Positions 7,656 to 16,949 of a DNA stretch of 19,819 nucleotides are shown here, piece after piece. The position numbers and the translations under genes were made by a program. The notes under the pieces were generated by a model. That model had not been told where the DNA came from, did not search any database, and saw only the letters and a program-made list of their open reading frames with translations. The stretch spans positions 1-19,819 of the forward strand of contig JAMOUY010000404.1 in assembly GCA_027067895.1 (NCBI GenBank), in the 5' to 3' direction. Each line of letters begins with the position of its first letter. The first letter of the stretch is position 1. The DNA comes from Acidobacteriota bacterium. GTDB taxonomy: Bacteria > Acidobacteriota > Holophagae > Thermotomaculales > Thermotomaculaceae.

Positions 7656-7883
7656 TCATTTATTCATCCTGTAAATTATCCTGCCCCTTGTCAAATCATA
7701 GGGCGAAATCTCTACAAGTACCTTATCACCCGGTAAAATCTTAATAAAATTTTTCCTCATTTTGCCCGAAACGTGGGCAAGTAATTGATGTTTAGTGTCA
7801 ATCAACTCAACCCTAAACATCGCATTAGGCAATGCTTCAAGCACAACAGCCTTAACTTCCAGCGTATCTTTGTTCTTAACCAC
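7656..7883 (-). CDS. infA: Translation initiation factor IF-1
   Basis: A 75-residue single OB-fold protein. IF1 occupies the ribosomal A site during initiation and helps IF2 and IF3 select the initiator tRNA. The family signature is seen in [30 protein letters not shown] and in [18 protein letters not shown]. The start is GTG (7883) after an AGAGG sequence; a second in-frame start is not needed. It follows adk by 10 bases, so the map gene that often sits between them is absent. It precedes rpmJ. Confidence 0.97.
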   Translation of the reverse strand: MVKNKDTLEVKAVVLEALPNAMFRVELIDTKHQLLAHVSGKMRKNFIKILPGDKVLVEISPYDLTRGRIIYRMNK

Positions 7884-7893
7884 AACTATACCT

Positions 7894-8529
7894 CTACCCG
7901 CCGATTACCTGAACAATAGATTGTAATACTTCATTTATAGGCCTATTACCGTCAATTTTTTTCAGAATGCCGCGGTTACGGTAATAGTCCAGCAAACTCG
8001 CCGTTTTCTCATTATACACGGCAAGTCTCCTTTTGACAACATCTTCCTTGTCGTCATCTCTTTGGATAAGAGGTGTTCCGCATTTGTCACAGATGTTGTC
8101 GTTTTTGGGCGGATTGTATTCAAGATGATACATTGCCCCGCAGTTGGGACAAGTTCTTCTTAAAACAAGCCTTTTAATAATAAGTTCCTCAGGAACATCA
8201 ATGTAAATCACATAATTAATTTTGTCAACGGTGTCAAGGAATTCAGCCTGAGCAATTGTTCTGGGATAGCCGTCAAGAATGTATCCGTTTTTACAGTCAT
8301 CCTTTGAAAGCCTCTCTTTAACAATACCGTTCATAATGTGGTCGGGGACAAGTTCACCCCTTTCCATTATTTCTTTTGCTTTCAATCCCAATTCCGTCCC
8401 TTCTTTAACCGCCGTTCTCAACATATCTCCTGTGGAAATGTGGGGAATATTGAATTTTTCAGCCAGTAATTTTGCCTGAGTGCCTTTTCCGACGCCGGGG
8501 GCACCGAGCATAACTATTGACTTCTTCAT
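7894..8529 (-). CDS. adk: Adenylate kinase with zinc-type LID domain
   Basis: A 211-residue long-form adenylate kinase: ATP + AMP = 2 ADP, cytoplasmic. The P-loop is GAPGVGKGT (9-17). The AMP-binding part has HISTGDMLR (30-38), and the DGYPRT motif is at 86-91. The LID (about 121-165) holds four cysteines in C-P-N-C and C-D-K-C pairs (127, 130, 147, 150), the zinc-binding LID found in Gram-positive and many thermophilic enzymes. RRL at 167-169 gives catalytic arginines. Its ATG overlaps the secY stop in an ATGA arrangement, implying coupled translation. Confidence 0.98.
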   Translation of the reverse strand: MKKSIVMLGAPGVGKGTQAKLLAEKFNIPHISTGDMLRTAVKEGTELGLKAKEIMERGELVPDHIMNGIVKERLSKDDCKNGYILDGYPRTIAQAEFLDTVDKINYVIYIDVPEELIIKRLVLRRTCPNCGAMYHLEYNPPKNDNICDKCGTPLIQRDDDKEDVVKRRLAVYNEKTASLLDYYRNRGILKKIDGNRPINEVLQSIVQVIGG

Positions 8530-9902
8530 CTTCTTCCCCTCACTCTTCCCTTCTTCATAATTCCGTCATAGTGCCTCATTAAGAGATGAGACTCTATTTG
8601 GCTTACAAATTCCATTGCAACACCAACAACAATGAGAAGGGATGTTCCGCCGAAATAGAAGTTAAATCCCAATCCGTTTTTAATAAATTCCGGTACAATC
8701 CTGTCAAGGAAATCTCCGATGAAGGGGGTGGCTTCAACGTGAATTCCAGACATAAGAATCATCGGAATTATTGACACAACGGAAAGGTAAATACCGCCCC
8801 AAAAAGTCAACTTAGTAAGAATATCGTCAAGATAATCCGCAGTTGCTTTGCCCGGCCTTATACCCGGAATAAAAGCACCGTACTTTTTGAGATTTTCGGC
8901 AGTATCAACCGGATTGAAAATAATCGCGGTGTAAAAGAATGTGAAAAAGATTATTGCCGCTATGTAAAGCAAAACATACAGAGGCATTCCGTATCCAAAG
9001 TAAGATAGGAATTTTGTCAATGCAGGATTGCGGAAAATCTTCGCCAATGTCATAGGAAACATAACAAGAGCCTGAGCAAAGATTATCGGAATAACACCGG
9101 ATACGTTAACTTTCAAAGGCAGATAACTTGCCTGTCCGGTGTTGCCCCTCAATCCGGAAACCCTTCTTGCATAGTGAATAGGAATTCTTCTCTGCCCGCT
9201 TTCAAAGAAAACAACAAAAGCGGTAACTGCAAGCATAAAAGCAAAAACAAAGAGAACAACAAGCAAACTCTTGTCTCCGTTTTTAAGGTCAAGAAAAACG
9301 GAAACAATTGCCTGAGGAAGCCTAACGAGAATACCCCAATAGATTATGAGGGATATTCCGTTTCCAAGTCCCCTTTCGGTAATCTGCTCGCCCAACCACA
9401 TAATAACCAAAGTTCCGGTTACAAGGGTTAAAACGGTTAAAAGTTTAAAACCCAACCCCGGGTTTGTAACAATGTGAGCACCGGACGGGCTCTGCAAAGA
9501 TTCAAGCAAAGTTGCAATACCGAATGCCTGCAAGGCACTAAATACAACGGTTAAATATCTTGTGTATTGAGTTATCTTTTTCCTTCCCTGCTCTCCCTCT
9601 TTTTTCAACTGGTCAAGATAGGGAACCATTACCGTCAGCAATTCCAAAAGAATCGATGCGGTAATATACGGCATAATACCGAGCGCAAAGATTGAAGCGT
9701 TTTTAAACGCACCTCCTGAAAACAAATCAAGAAAACCCAAAACTGTACTCTTTTGAGAGTCAAACCATTCAAGCAGTGCGGACAAATCAATAGCCGGAAT
9801 TGTTATATGAGCCCCAAGTCTGTAAATAAACAGCATGGCAAAAGTAAAAATAATTCTTTTACGGAGCTCCTCAACCTTCCAGATATTTCTGAATGTCTCC
9901 AT
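8526..9902 (-). CDS. secY: Protein translocase subunit SecY
   Basis: A 458-residue inner-membrane protein, the channel of the Sec translocon that threads secreted proteins across and releases membrane proteins sideways. Ten hydrophobic segments are visible (about 18-36, 68-95, 115-135, 155-172, 182-205, 213-233, 265-288, 307-330, 367-387, 415-432). The plug region is near 55-70. The cytoplasmic loops carry GQRRIPIHYARR (236-247) and NPVDTAENLKKYGAFIPGIRPG (330-351, with the SecA-contacting arginine). The tail ends in MRHYDGIMKKGR. Two adjacent starts are possible: GTG at 9905 and ATG at 9902. GAGG lies 10 bases before the GTG and 13 before the ATG, so the choice is open. Both overlap the rplO stop. 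SecE and SecG are not in the window. Confidence 0.97.
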   Translation of the reverse strand: METFRNIWKVEELRKRIIFTFAMLFIYRLGAHITIPAIDLSALLEWFDSQKSTVLGFLDLFSGGAFKNASIFALGIMPYITASILLELLTVMVPYLDQLKKEGEQGRKKITQYTRYLTVVFSALQAFGIATLLESLQSPSGAHIVTNPGLGFKLLTVLTLVTGTLVIMWLGEQITERGLGNGISLIIYWGILVRLPQAIVSVFLDLKNGDKSLLVVLFVFAFMLAVTAFVVFFESGQRRIPIHYARRVSGLRGNTGQASYLPLKVNVSGVIPIIFAQALVMFPMTLAKIFRNPALTKFLSYFGYGMPLYVLLYIAAIIFFTFFYTAIIFNPVDTAENLKKYGAFIPGIRPGKATADYLDDILTKLTFWGGIYLSVVSIIPMILMSGIHVEATPFIGDFLDRIVPEFIKNGLGFNFYFGGTSLLIVVGVAMEFVSQIESHLLMRHYDGIMKKGRVRGRR

Positions 9903-10351
9903 CACGGCTCAATTACCTCACACTTTCCGCCCGCTTTTTCAATCTTTTCACGAGCTGATTTACTGAACTTGTGCGCTTTTACGGTAACAGGTCTGTTTAT
10001 TTCACCGTTACCAAGTATTTTAATTCCGTCTTTAATGTTTTTAACAATACCCTTCTTTTTGAAATCTTCAACGGTTATAACATCCTGATTTTCAAAAAGA
10101 GCAAGCATTGTAAGGTTAATGCCAACATATTCCTTTTTAAAAGGATAATTAGAAAATCCTCTTTTTGGAAGCCTTCTTACCAAAGGCATCTGGCCGCCCT
10201 CAAAACCATACCTTCTTGAATAACCGGAACGGGACTGCTGTCCTTTGTGTCCCCTGCCGGCAGTTTTGCCTTTACCGGAACCGGGGCCTCTTCCAACTCT
10301 GATTTTTTTACCGGTTGCCCCTTCGTTCGGTTTAATTTCGTTTATTTTCAT
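9902..10351 (-). CDS. rplO: 50S ribosomal protein L15
   Basis: A 149-residue L15, a late-assembly 23S rRNA-binding protein of the large subunit. The basic glycine-rich N-terminal extension GRGPGSGKGKTAGRGHKGQ (19-37) and FEGGQMPLVRRLPKRGF (50-66) are diagnostic. The C-terminal globular part runs to KIEKAGGKCEVIEP. Start ATG with AAGGAG six bases upstream. Its stop overlaps the start of secY, so L15 and SecY translation are probably coupled. Confidence 0.98.
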   Translation of the reverse strand: MKINEIKPNEGATGKKIRVGRGPGSGKGKTAGRGHKGQQSRSGYSRRYGFEGGQMPLVRRLPKRGFSNYPFKKEYVGINLTMLALFENQDVITVEDFKKKGIVKNIKDGIKILGNGEINRPVTVKAHKFSKSAREKIEKAGGKCEVIEP

Positions 10352-10364
10352 CTTGCACTCCTTT

Positions 10365-10562
10365 TTAGTCTACTTCTTTTTCTTCAAGAATTTCTACAAG
10401 ATGAGGTATTTTGTTGATTTGCCCCCTGATTTCGGGAACATCGTCAACCACCCTTACCTGATTAAGTCTTCTGAAACCGAGGCTTTTTAAAATCCTCTTG
10501 TGTTTTTCAGGGCGGCCGATACCGCTTCTAATTTGCTTTATTACCAATACCTTCCTGCCCAT
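10365..10562 (-). CDS. rpmD: 50S ribosomal protein L30
   Basis: A 65-residue L30 of the bacterial short form. Visible are the opening KVLVIKQIRSGIGRPEKHK and the family block LKSLGFRRLNQVRVVDDVPEIRGQINKIPHLVEI. It binds 23S rRNA in the large subunit. The ATG shares one base with the rpsE stop (TAATG), so translation is probably coupled. L30 is missing in some bacterial groups (for example many cyanobacteria and parasites), and its presence is a mild taxonomic marker. Confidence 0.97.
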   Translation of the reverse strand: MGRKVLVIKQIRSGIGRPEKHKRILKSLGFRRLNQVRVVDDVPEIRGQINKIPHLVEILEEKEVD

Positions 10563-11074
10563 TATTCACCCTCTTCTTTCTCTTTTTCTTTGGCCGGACC
10601 AAACCTCATTTCCATAATTTCTTCCGGATATTTTAACTGTTTGAGAGCATCAATAGTCGCTTTAACAACGTTATGAGGATTGGTTGAGCCGTAACATTTA
10701 GTAACAATGTCCTTAATGCCGGCAGATTCCACAACCGCTCTTACAGTTGCTCCTGCAATAACTCCGGTACCGGGTTTAGCAGGTTTGAGCATAACCCTTG
10801 ACGCACCGAAGTGTCCCCAAACTTCAAAGGGAATGGTATGGTTCACAATAGGAACCTCAATAAGGTTTTTCTTAGCCTTTTTTATTCCCTTTCTTATAGC
10901 GGCAGGAACTTCCAACGCTTTACCAAGGCCATAGCCTACTTTACCCTGTTCGTCTCCGACCACGCAAAGAGCGTTGAAACTGAAATTTTTACCGCCCTTT
11001 ACAACCTTGGTTACCCTGCCGATATAAACGACTCTATCAACAAATTCTTCCTGTGTCTGGCCGATGTTAACCAA
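10562..11074 (-). CDS. rpsE: 30S ribosomal protein S5
   Basis: A 170-residue S5 from the small-subunit body; it acts in decoding fidelity and mRNA unwinding. The N-terminal dsRBD-like domain has [22 protein letters not shown] (about 20-41). The C-terminal domain has [21 protein letters not shown] and [13 protein letters not shown]. The short acidic-basic tail (KEKEKEEGE) is a small extension. The start is TTG with AGGAGG five bases away. It is 15 bases after rplR and overlaps rpmD by one base. Confidence 0.98.
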   Translation of the reverse strand: MVNIGQTQEEFVDRVVYIGRVTKVVKGGKNFSFNALCVVGDEQGKVGYGLGKALEVPAAIRKGIKKAKKNLIEVPIVNHTIPFEVWGHFGASRVMLKPAKPGTGVIAGATVRAVVESAGIKDIVTKCYGSTNPHNVVKATIDALKQLKYPEEIMEMRFGPAKEKEKEEGE

Positions 11075-11089
11075 CTGCCCCTCCTATAT

Positions 11090-11455
11090 TTAGAATTTTA
11101 ATCCTTTTTCTCTTGCTGCATCTGCAAGGGCTTTTACTCTACCGTGATAAATGTAACCGCCCCTGTCAAAAACAACTTTGTCAATACCCTTTTCAAGCAA
11201 CCTTTCGGCGATTAATTCACCTACTTTTTTAGCCGCTTCTTTATTTCCACCGTAATTTACCTTGCCTTTGAGAGCTTTATCCACCGTTGAAGCAGCCGCA
11301 AGGGTTGTCCCCTTGTCATCGTCAATTGCCTGAACATAGATGTGTTTCAGACTTTTGTAAACCGCAAGTCTCGGCCTTTCAGCCGTTCCGTGAATTTTAG
11401 CCCTTATTCTCTTTTTTATGTGTAATCTTCTTTCATTACGAGACTTAAACCTCAT
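11090..11455 (-). CDS. rplR: 50S ribosomal protein L18
   Basis: A 121-residue L18, one of the 5S rRNA-binding proteins that dock 5S RNA on the central protuberance with L5. The N-terminal basic region has [27 protein letters not shown]. The body has [19 protein letters not shown] and the C-terminal [28 protein letters not shown], all diagnostic. Start ATG preceded by GGGGGATGAG. It sits between rplF and rpsE as in other spc operons. Confidence 0.98.
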   Translation of the reverse strand: MRFKSRNERRLHIKKRIRAKIHGTAERPRLAVYKSLKHIYVQAIDDDKGTTLAAASTVDKALKGKVNYGGNKEAAKKVGELIAERLLEKGIDKVVFDRGGYIYHGRVKALADAAREKGLKF

Positions 11456-11467
11456 CTCATCCCCCTA

Positions 11468-12007
11468 TTACTTACCTGTTTTACCCTGTTTGAGGATAAT
11501 CTGTTCGTCCACATATCTGACGCCTTTGCCCTTGTAAGAATCCGGCTCTCTGAACCTTCTGATTACCGCGGCAACTTCGCCAACCTTCTGCTTGTCGTAT
11601 CCCTCTACGGTAATAATGTTCTGCTTCGTATCAACAGAGATGTTTATTCCTTCGGGAATTTTGAATAAAATGGGATGAGAATACCCCAAATTTAATTCCA
11701 ATTCTTTGCCTTTTAAGGCTGCTTTATATCCCGTTCCAACTATTTTGAGTTCTTTTTTAAAGCCCTGAGTAACGCCAATTACAGCGTTGTTTAAAAGAGC
11801 CCTTGTTAAACCATGAAAACTCTTGCTCTGTTTGTCTTCCGCCTGCCTTTTTACATAAATAGTCCCGTCTTCAAGGCTTACCTCAATCTTAGGAGGCACG
11901 GGAGTTTTTAATACCCCTTTGGGTCCCTTAACTTCAACTTCATTAGGCTTAATGGTGATTTGCACCCCGGCCGGTACGGAAATTGGCTTAACTCCTATTC
12001 TTGACAT
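11468..12007 (-). CDS. rplF: 50S ribosomal protein L6
   Basis: A 179-residue L6 made of two similar halves that bind 23S rRNA near the factor-binding site and the L7/L12 stalk base. It opens SRIGVKPISVPAGVQITI, with GPKGVLKTPVP in the first half. The second half has LKIVGTGYKAALKGKELELNLGYSHP and the closing RRFREPDSYKGKGVRYVDEQIILKQGKTGK. Start ATG, preceded by GGAGGAAGTT. Confidence 0.98.
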   Translation of the reverse strand: MSRIGVKPISVPAGVQITIKPNEVEVKGPKGVLKTPVPPKIEVSLEDGTIYVKRQAEDKQSKSFHGLTRALLNNAVIGVTQGFKKELKIVGTGYKAALKGKELELNLGYSHPILFKIPEGINISVDTKQNIITVEGYDKQKVGEVAAVIRRFREPDSYKGKGVRYVDEQIILKQGKTGK

Positions 12008-12019
12008 AACTTCCTCCTG

Positions 12020-12412
12020 CTACCAAACCCTGCAAATAACTTCGCCGCCTACGCCGAGTTCTTTTGCCTTTTTGCTGGTTACTACACCTTTGGAAGTGGA
12101 AACAATAGCAATTCCGTAGCCGCCTAAAACTTCCGGCAGTTCATCCACTCCCTTGTAAACCCTTCTTGAAGGTTTGGAAACTCTTTCAATACCGCGTATA
12201 ACCGGTTCGTCTTTGTGGTACTTCAAATAAATGATAATTTTTTCTTTTCCTTCGTCGTTAACAACCTTGAAGTTTTTAATATACCCTTCTTCCTTTAAGA
12301 TTTCAGTTATAATCTTTTTCATTTTGGAAGAAGGCACTTCTACCTTTTCATGCTTTGCCATAATGGCGTTTCTAACTCTTGTCAACATATCTGAGATAGG
12401 ATCAGTATACAT
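12020..12412 (-). CDS. rpsH: 30S ribosomal protein S8
   Basis: A 130-residue S8, a primary 16S rRNA-binding protein of the body. It opens [32 protein letters not shown] and has [34 protein letters not shown] at the C-terminus, both characteristic. In E. coli, S8 represses the spc operon by binding mRNA at the rplE start; no search for such a site was possible here. It follows rpsN by 12 bases. Confidence 0.98.
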   Translation of the reverse strand: MYTDPISDMLTRVRNAIMAKHEKVEVPSSKMKKIITEILKEEGYIKNFKVVNDEGKEKIIIYLKYHKDEPVIRGIERVSKPSRRVYKGVDELPEVLGGYGIAIVSTSKGVVTSKKAKELGVGGEVICRVW

Positions 12413-12424
12413 GCCTTCACTCCT

Positions 12425-12610
12425 TTACCAACTTGCTTTTCTTACGCCGGGCAACTGCCCTTCGTTTGCCAATTTTCTTAAACAAATCCTGCAAAGTCCG
12501 AATTTCCTGTAATACGCTCTCGGTCTTCCGCAGATTTTACAACGATTTTTCTGCCTGACTTTAAATTTTGGTTTTTTATTAGCCTTTGCAATACTTGCGG
12601 TTCTCGCCAT
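12425..12610 (-). CDS. rpsN: 30S ribosomal protein S14, zinc-type (short form)
   Basis: A 61-residue S14 of the short zinc form (S14Z), not the ~100-residue cysteine-free form. Zinc ligands are C24, C27, C40 and C43 in CKIC and CRIC. The block [22 protein letters not shown] and ending LPGVRKASW are typical. S14 binds in the head of the small subunit late in assembly. Only one S14 gene is visible here; a zinc-free paralogue elsewhere, as in some Firmicutes, cannot be judged. Confidence 0.98.
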   Translation of the reverse strand: MARTASIAKANKKPKFKVRQKNRCKICGRPRAYYRKFGLCRICLRKLANEGQLPGVRKASW

Positions 12611-12622
12611 ACCAACTCCTTG

Positions 12623-13162
12623 TTATTTTCTAAACGGCATTCCGAGGTATTCAAGAAGTTTCTTTGCTTCCTCGTCTGTTTTTGCCGTTGTAACAATGGT
12701 TATGTTTAACCCTCTGGAAACATCTACCTTATTGTAATCAACTTCCGGGAAAATCAACTGGTCTTTAATTCCTATTGTGTAATTTCCCCTTCCGTCAAAA
12801 GCGTTGGGGTTAAGCCCCCTAAAATCCTTAATTCTGGGGATATCAATGTTGATAAGTTTGTCTAAAAAATGAAACATCTTTTCCCCTCTTAAAGTAACTC
12901 TGCAACCAATGGGCATTCCCTCTCTCAATTTGAAAGCGGCGATTGATTTTTTAGCCCTTGTAATTACCGCCCTCTGGCCTGCAATTGTAGTAAGGGTTTC
13001 AGCCGCAATATCAAGGGTTTTCATATTCTGAGCACCCTCTCCGACACCCATGTTGAGAGATACTTTTTCAACCTTGGGAACCTCGTGAATGTTCTTGTAT
13101 CCAAAATCTTTTTTTAACTTTGGTACAACTTCATTCTTGTATTTTTCCAATAACCTTGACAT
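12623..13162 (-). CDS. rplE: 50S ribosomal protein L5
   Basis: A 179-residue L5, which binds 5S rRNA and contacts P-site tRNA in the central protuberance. It opens [23 protein letters not shown] and has [32 protein letters not shown], a region [20 protein letters not shown] and ends [17 protein letters not shown]. Start ATG. It is 9 bases after rplX and 12 before rpsN. Confidence 0.98.
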   Translation of the reverse strand: MSRLLEKYKNEVVPKLKKDFGYKNIHEVPKVEKVSLNMGVGEGAQNMKTLDIAAETLTTIAGQRAVITRAKKSIAAFKLREGMPIGCRVTLRGEKMFHFLDKLINIDIPRIKDFRGLNPNAFDGRGNYTIGIKDQLIFPEVDYNKVDVSRGLNITIVTTAKTDEEAKKLLEYLGMPFRK

Positions 13163-13171
13163 AGTTCACTC

Positions 13172-13504
13172 CTACTGCTTATCAATTATTCCATTGCATT
13201 TTTTGCAAACTCTAACTCTTTTACCGTCTTTCAACTCTTTTCTTCCAATCCTTGCAGGTTTTCCGCATTCAGGACATATTACCATAACATTGGAAATATG
13301 AATTGGCGCTTCCATTTCCTCAATTCCACCCTGAATTCCGGCACCGGGATTATGTTTTACATGCTTCTTGACATAGTTAATTCCCTCAACAAGCACTCTT
13401 TCTTTTTTGAGGTCAACGTCAAGAACAATCCCGGTTTTACCCTTGTCTTTACCGGCAAGAATAATAACTTTGTCCTTTTTCTTTACCTTAGCCTTTTTCA
13501 ACAT
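13172..13504 (-). CDS. rplX: 50S ribosomal protein L24, with cysteine-pair C-terminal part
   Basis: A 110-residue L24, an early-assembly protein near the tunnel exit. The KOW motif runs from about 10 (KDKVIILAGKDKGKTGIVL). The C-terminal half carries two C-x2-C pairs (Cys77-Cys80, Cys100-Cys103), suggesting a zinc-ribbon form like that remembered for L24 from some thermophiles (e.g. Thermotoga). I place the start at ATG 13504 because GAGGTGG lies just upstream and the 110-residue length is normal. A longer in-frame reading from 13543 adds 13 residues that overlap the rplN end and have no family support. Confidence 0.97.
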   Translation of the reverse strand: MLKKAKVKKKDKVIILAGKDKGKTGIVLDVDLKKERVLVEGINYVKKHVKHNPGAGIQGGIEEMEAPIHISNVMVICPECGKPARIGRKELKDGKRVRVCKKCNGIIDKQ

Positions 13505-13514
13505 AAGCCACCTC

Positions 13515-13883
13515 TTACAAAACCTCAGGAGCAAGGGAAACAATTTTCATAAAGCCTTTTTCCCTTAACTCTCTTGCAACGGGACCGAAAACACGGGTTC
13601 CGATAGGTTCGTTTTCGTTGTTAATCAAAACAGCCGCATTTTCATCAAATCTAATGTAACTTCCGTCTTTCCTTCTAATCTCTTTTCTCTGTCTAACAAT
13701 TACGGCTTTCACTTTTTTTACCTTTTTTTCGTTCCAAGAAGGCGACGCTTCCTTAACGGATGCCCTTATTATGTCTCCAACCCTTGCATACTGTCCTACA
13801 TTGCTGCCAATGGGATGGATACACATTATCTTTTTCGCCCCTGAATTATCTGCTACTTTTAAAATAGTTCCCATCTGAATCAT
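13515..13883 (-). CDS. rplN: 50S ribosomal protein L14
   Basis: A 122-residue L14, which lies near the subunit interface and makes a bridge to 16S rRNA. Visible are [18 protein letters not shown] at the start, [27 protein letters not shown] in the middle and [23 protein letters not shown] at the end. The ATG at 13883 gives the canonical N-terminus. The gap from rpsQ is 22 bases, slightly longer than its neighbours. Confidence 0.98.
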   Translation of the reverse strand: MIQMGTILKVADNSGAKKIMCIHPIGSNVGQYARVGDIIRASVKEASPSWNEKKVKKVKAVIVRQRKEIRRKDGSYIRFDENAAVLINNENEPIGTRVFGPVARELREKGFMKIVSLAPEVL

Positions 13884-13905
13884 AGCCTTACCCCTCTCTC
13901 ACAGA

Positions 13906-14160
13906 TTAAAGTTTTTCTGCCCTTTCAAGTATCCTCTTCAAACGCCATCTTTTTCTCTTGCTCAAAGGCCTTGATTCAATAATTTCAACCTTATCGCCTA
14001 TTGAGCATTCGTTGTTAGGGTCATGGGCCATATACTTTTTGGACCTTTTGATGTACTTTTTGTAAAGAGGATGCATAACAAGTGTCTCAACTTTTACAAC
14101 AATGGATTTATCCATTTTGTTGCTTACTACTTCTCCAACCAAGACCTTTCTATTTTGCAT
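13906..14160 (-). CDS. rpsQ: 30S ribosomal protein S17
   Basis: An 84-residue OB-fold S17, a primary binder of 16S rRNA in the body. Motifs include [37 protein letters not shown] and [20 protein letters not shown]. The ATG at 14160 lies inside the end of rpmC, an 11-base overlap in another frame. AAGGAG stands eight bases upstream within rpmC, so the overlap is real and translation is likely coupled. Confidence 0.98.
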   Translation of the reverse strand: MQNRKVLVGEVVSNKMDKSIVVKVETLVMHPLYKKYIKRSKKYMAHDPNNECSIGDKVEIIESRPLSKRKRWRLKRILERAEKL

Positions 14161-14353
14161 CGTTTAATCTCCTTTTTTCACTAAGAATTGTGTAAAGCCT
14201 CGCTATTTCTCTTCTTGTTTGTTTCAACTTGGATGTGTTTTCAAGTTGACCCAAAGCATGCTGAAAGCGAAGTTTGAACAATTCCTGCTTCTTATCAGCA
14301 ACCATTGCTTCTATCTCTTGAATTGTCAACTCTCTAATTTCCTTTGCCCTCAT
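14150..14353 (-). CDS. rpmC: 50S ribosomal protein L29
   Basis: A 67-residue two-helix L29, located at the tunnel exit where it helps receive trigger factor and SRP. The helical pattern [52 protein letters not shown] is typical (positions about 6-57). The ATG follows GGGAGG. The stop overlaps rpsQ by 11 bases. Confidence 0.97.
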   Translation of the reverse strand: MRAKEIRELTIQEIEAMVADKKQELFKLRFQHALGQLENTSKLKQTRREIARLYTILSEKRRLNDAK

Positions 14354-14364
14354 TCTAAGCCTCC

Positions 14365-14775
14365 CTACTTCATTCTCTCAACAAACTGGGTTTTAATAGG
14401 CAACTTTGCAGAAGCAAGTTCAAAAGCCCTCTGAGCAAGTTCTTTTGAAACTCCCTCAATTTCAAAAAGGACTTTCCCCGGTTTAACAACCGCTACCCAG
14501 CCTTCGGGAGAACCTTTACCTTTACCCATTCTTGTTTCCGCTGGTTTTTTAGTGTAAGGCTTATCGGGAAACATTCTAATCCAAATTTTACCGCCTCTCT
14601 TGACATGCCTTGTAATCGCAATACGTGCCGCCTCAATCTGTCTATTGGTAATCCAAGCAGATTCAAGAGCCTGCAATCCGTATTCGCCGAAAGCAACGGT
14701 CGTTCCCCTTGTCGCCCTTCCTTTAATTCTGCCTCTTTGTTGTTTTCTATATTTAACTTTCTTTGGCATTAACAT
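14365..14775 (-). CDS. rplP: 50S ribosomal protein L16
   Basis: A 136-residue L16, which binds 23S rRNA near the A-site tRNA elbow and organises the peptidyl-transferase region. It opens [19 protein letters not shown]. The core has the block [49 protein letters not shown], and it ends in [12 protein letters not shown]. The ATG at 14775 with GGAGG upstream gives the family N-terminus; a second in-frame ATG two codons on is less likely. Confidence 0.98.
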   Translation of the reverse strand: MLMPKKVKYRKQQRGRIKGRATRGTTVAFGEYGLQALESAWITNRQIEAARIAITRHVKRGGKIWIRMFPDKPYTKKPAETRMGKGKGSPEGWVAVVKPGKVLFEIEGVSKELAQRAFELASAKLPIKTQFVERMK

Positions 14776-14787
14776 GAGAATCCTCCA

Positions 14788-15456
14788 CTACTTTGCCTTT
14801 TTAACGGCTCTTTTTTCGGGAACCTTGGGCAGTTTCTCTCCCTTGTTTATCCAAACTTTAACACCGATAACTCCGTATGTTGTCATTGACTCTGCAAATC
14901 CGTAATCAATGTCCGCTTTAAGCGTGGAAAGGGTAACCCTACCTGCGGAATACTCTTCGGAACGAGCAATGTCCGCTCCGCCAAGCCTTCCCGAAACTTT
15001 AATTTTAATACCTTGAACTCCCTTTTTCAATGCCGCTTCCTGCGCCCTCTTCATTGCCTTTCTAAAAGCAACCCTTCTTTCAAGAAGAGACGCAATCTGC
15101 TCGGCAACCAACTGAGCATCGGCTTCGGGACTTTTCACCTGTTCAACGTTTACAAAAACGTCTTTCTTCTGCAATCTTTTTTGTATTTCTTTTTTAAGGT
15201 TTTCAACCTCAGACCCTTTTCTTCCTATTACTATGCCGGGCTTTGCGGTATGAATATTGATTGTTATTTTGTCAACCGCTCTCTCTATTTCAATTGCTGA
15301 AATTCCGGCATGGTAAAGCCTTTTTTTGAGCCATTTTCTTAATGCAAGGTCTTCTTGCAGAAAATCGTGATATTCCTTTTCTGCATACCACCTTGACCTC
15401 CAATTTTTGTTGAAGCCCAGCCTAAATCCGTAAGGATGTACCTTTTGACCCACCAT
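14788..15456 (-). CDS. rpsC: 30S ribosomal protein S3
   Basis: A 222-residue S3, at the mRNA entry site of the 30S head, with helicase-like roles. It opens [21 protein letters not shown]. The KH domain contains [15 protein letters not shown] (73-87), where GRKG (78-81) is the RNA-binding loop. The C-terminal domain has [36 protein letters not shown] and the closing [24 protein letters not shown] precedes the ATG directly. Confidence 0.98.
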   Translation of the reverse strand: MVGQKVHPYGFRLGFNKNWRSRWYAEKEYHDFLQEDLALRKWLKKRLYHAGISAIEIERAVDKITINIHTAKPGIVIGRKGSEVENLKKEIQKRLQKKDVFVNVEQVKSPEADAQLVAEQIASLLERRVAFRKAMKRAQEAALKKGVQGIKIKVSGRLGGADIARSEEYSAGRVTLSTLKADIDYGFAESMTTYGVIGVKVWINKGEKLPKVPEKRAVKKAK

Positions 15457-15466
15457 TCACCTCCAA

Positions 15467-15805
15467 TTACTCTTTCACATCCAATTCAATGGTGATATGT
15501 GAATATCTTTTTAATATCCTGACTGCTCTCCCCATTGCCGCAGGCCTAATTCTCTTTAACATCGGACCTTTGTCAACAAAGGCTTTGCTAACGTAAAGAG
15601 AATCTACGTCAATAGCTTCGTTGCTGTTTTCCGCGTTTGCAATGGCGGATTTCAATACTTTTTCAACCCTTCTTGCATATGCTTTGGGAGAAGCTCCCAA
15701 AATCGCAAGAGCATCACTTACGTTTCTTCCCCTAATAGCATTAATTACTATTCTCATTTTTTGGGGAGAACCCTTAACATATTTTCCAACTGCTTTCGCT
15801 ATCAT
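15467..15805 (-). CDS. rplV: 50S ribosomal protein L22
   Basis: A 112-residue L22, which contributes to the constriction of the nascent-peptide exit tunnel. It opens MIAKAVGKYVKGSPQKMRIVINAIRG. The C-terminal hairpin and end include DVDSLYVSKAFVDKGPMLKRIRPAAMGRAVRILKRYSHITIEL. The PMLKRIRPAAMGRA stretch (about 82-95) is the extended loop that lines the tunnel and where macrolide-resistance mutations fall in other species; it looks unaltered. Confidence 0.98.
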   Translation of the reverse strand: MIAKAVGKYVKGSPQKMRIVINAIRGRNVSDALAILGASPKAYARRVEKVLKSAIANAENSNEAIDVDSLYVSKAFVDKGPMLKRIRPAAMGRAVRILKRYSHITIELDVKE

Positions 15806-15814
15806 GGCTTACCC

Positions 15815-16096
15815 CTACTTCCTTTTTGAACCTTTGTCTTTTCCGGCGTGTCCCCTGAAAGTTCTTGTGGGGGCAAATTCGCCAAGTTTATGTCCAACCA
15901 TATTTTCATCCACATAAACAGGGATAAACTTTTTTCCATTGTATACCGCAAAGGTCAATCCAATCATTTCGGGAGTAATTGTTGACCTGCGAGACCAAGT
16001 TTTAATAACAGCCTTGCTGCCGGTCTCTTTTGCCTTTTGAACCTTTTTAAAAAGGTGGTCATCTATAAAATAACCTTTTTTTAGCGATCTACCCAT
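15815..16096 (-). CDS. rpsS: 30S ribosomal protein S19
   Basis: A 93-residue S19 from the head of the small subunit, a partner of S13. It opens [19 protein letters not shown], then [62 protein letters not shown], all diagnostic. It lies between rplB (14-base gap) and rplV (9-base gap). Confidence 0.98.
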   Translation of the reverse strand: MGRSLKKGYFIDDHLFKKVQKAKETGSKAVIKTWSRRSTITPEMIGLTFAVYNGKKFIPVYVDENMVGHKLGEFAPTRTFRGHAGKDKGSKRK

Positions 16097-16110
16097 CTAT
16101 ATCCTCCACC

Positions 16111-16938
16111 TTATGCTTTCCTTCTTCTTACAATATACTTATCGGTTCTATGATTCTTCTTCCTTGTTCTGTAACCCTTTGTAGGCCATCCCCACGGTGA
16201 GCATGAAGGCCTTCCTCCGGAAGTTCTTCCTTCACCGCCGCCCATCGGGTGGTCAATCGGGTTCATGGCAACACCTCTTACATGAGGCCTTCTACCTAAC
16301 CACCTGCTTCTTCCAGCCTTACCGATTTTAATGTTTTCATGCTCCTGATTGCTGACCTGTCCAATAGTTGCCCTGCAATTTACATGAACAAGCCTTACTT
16401 CACCGGAAGGAAGCCTCAAATGAGCATATCTTCCTTCTTTCGCAAGCAACTGAGCATAGGTGCCGGCACTTCTGCAAAGTTGAGCGCCTTTACCAATCTT
16501 CAATTCAACATTGTGAATAAGAGTTCCCACAGGGATGCTTCTCAAAGGAAGGGTATTTCCAACCACAATGTCAACTTCTTCACCCGACATTACGGTATCC
16601 CCAACCTTTAACCCTTCGGGAGCGATAATGTACCTCTTTTCTCCGTCGGCATAAACTACCAAGGCAATCCATGCAGACCTGTTTGGGTCATACTCTATTG
16701 ACACGACTTTTGCGGGAATATTGTCTTTGTTTCTTTTAAAATCAATAATTCTGTAAAGCCTTTTGTGGCCTCCGCCTCTAAATCTTACCGTAACCCTTCC
16801 AAGGTTGTTTCTGCCACCCTTAGAATGAAGGGACTCTGTCAATGATTTTTCAGGCTCTTTTTTTGTGAGAACCGAAAAATCGGCAACCGTCATAAACCTT
16901 CTTGAAGGGGTGTATGGTTTAAACTTCTTCAACGCCAT
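16111..16938 (-). CDS. rplB: 50S ribosomal protein L2
   Basis: A 275-residue L2, a 23S rRNA-binding protein needed for subunit joining and peptidyl-transferase assembly. The body shows [39 protein letters not shown]-like [11 protein letters not shown] and [24 protein letters not shown]. The histidine equivalent to E. coli His229, important for peptidyl transfer, is present in IDHP; the second His of HPHGGGEG is Met here. It ends [12 protein letters not shown]. Confidence 0.98.
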   Translation of the reverse strand: MALKKFKPYTPSRRFMTVADFSVLTKKEPEKSLTESLHSKGGRNNLGRVTVRFRGGGHKRLYRIIDFKRNKDNIPAKVVSIEYDPNRSAWIALVVYADGEKRYIIAPEGLKVGDTVMSGEEVDIVVGNTLPLRSIPVGTLIHNVELKIGKGAQLCRSAGTYAQLLAKEGRYAHLRLPSGEVRLVHVNCRATIGQVSNQEHENIKIGKAGRSRWLGRRPHVRGVAMNPIDHPMGGGEGRTSGGRPSCSPWGWPTKGYRTRKKNHRTDKYIVRRRKA

Positions 16939-16949
16939 AGTTCACTCTC

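Noticed and set aside
7205..7744. Plus-strand ORF of 179 residues opposite rpsM-rpmJ-infA
   Set aside because: It is antisense to three conserved genes and crosses their boundaries; no recognisable domain.
13505..13543. N-terminal extension of L24 by 13 residues
   Set aside because: The extension overlaps the rplN end, and a good ribosome-binding site sits immediately before the ATG at 13504.
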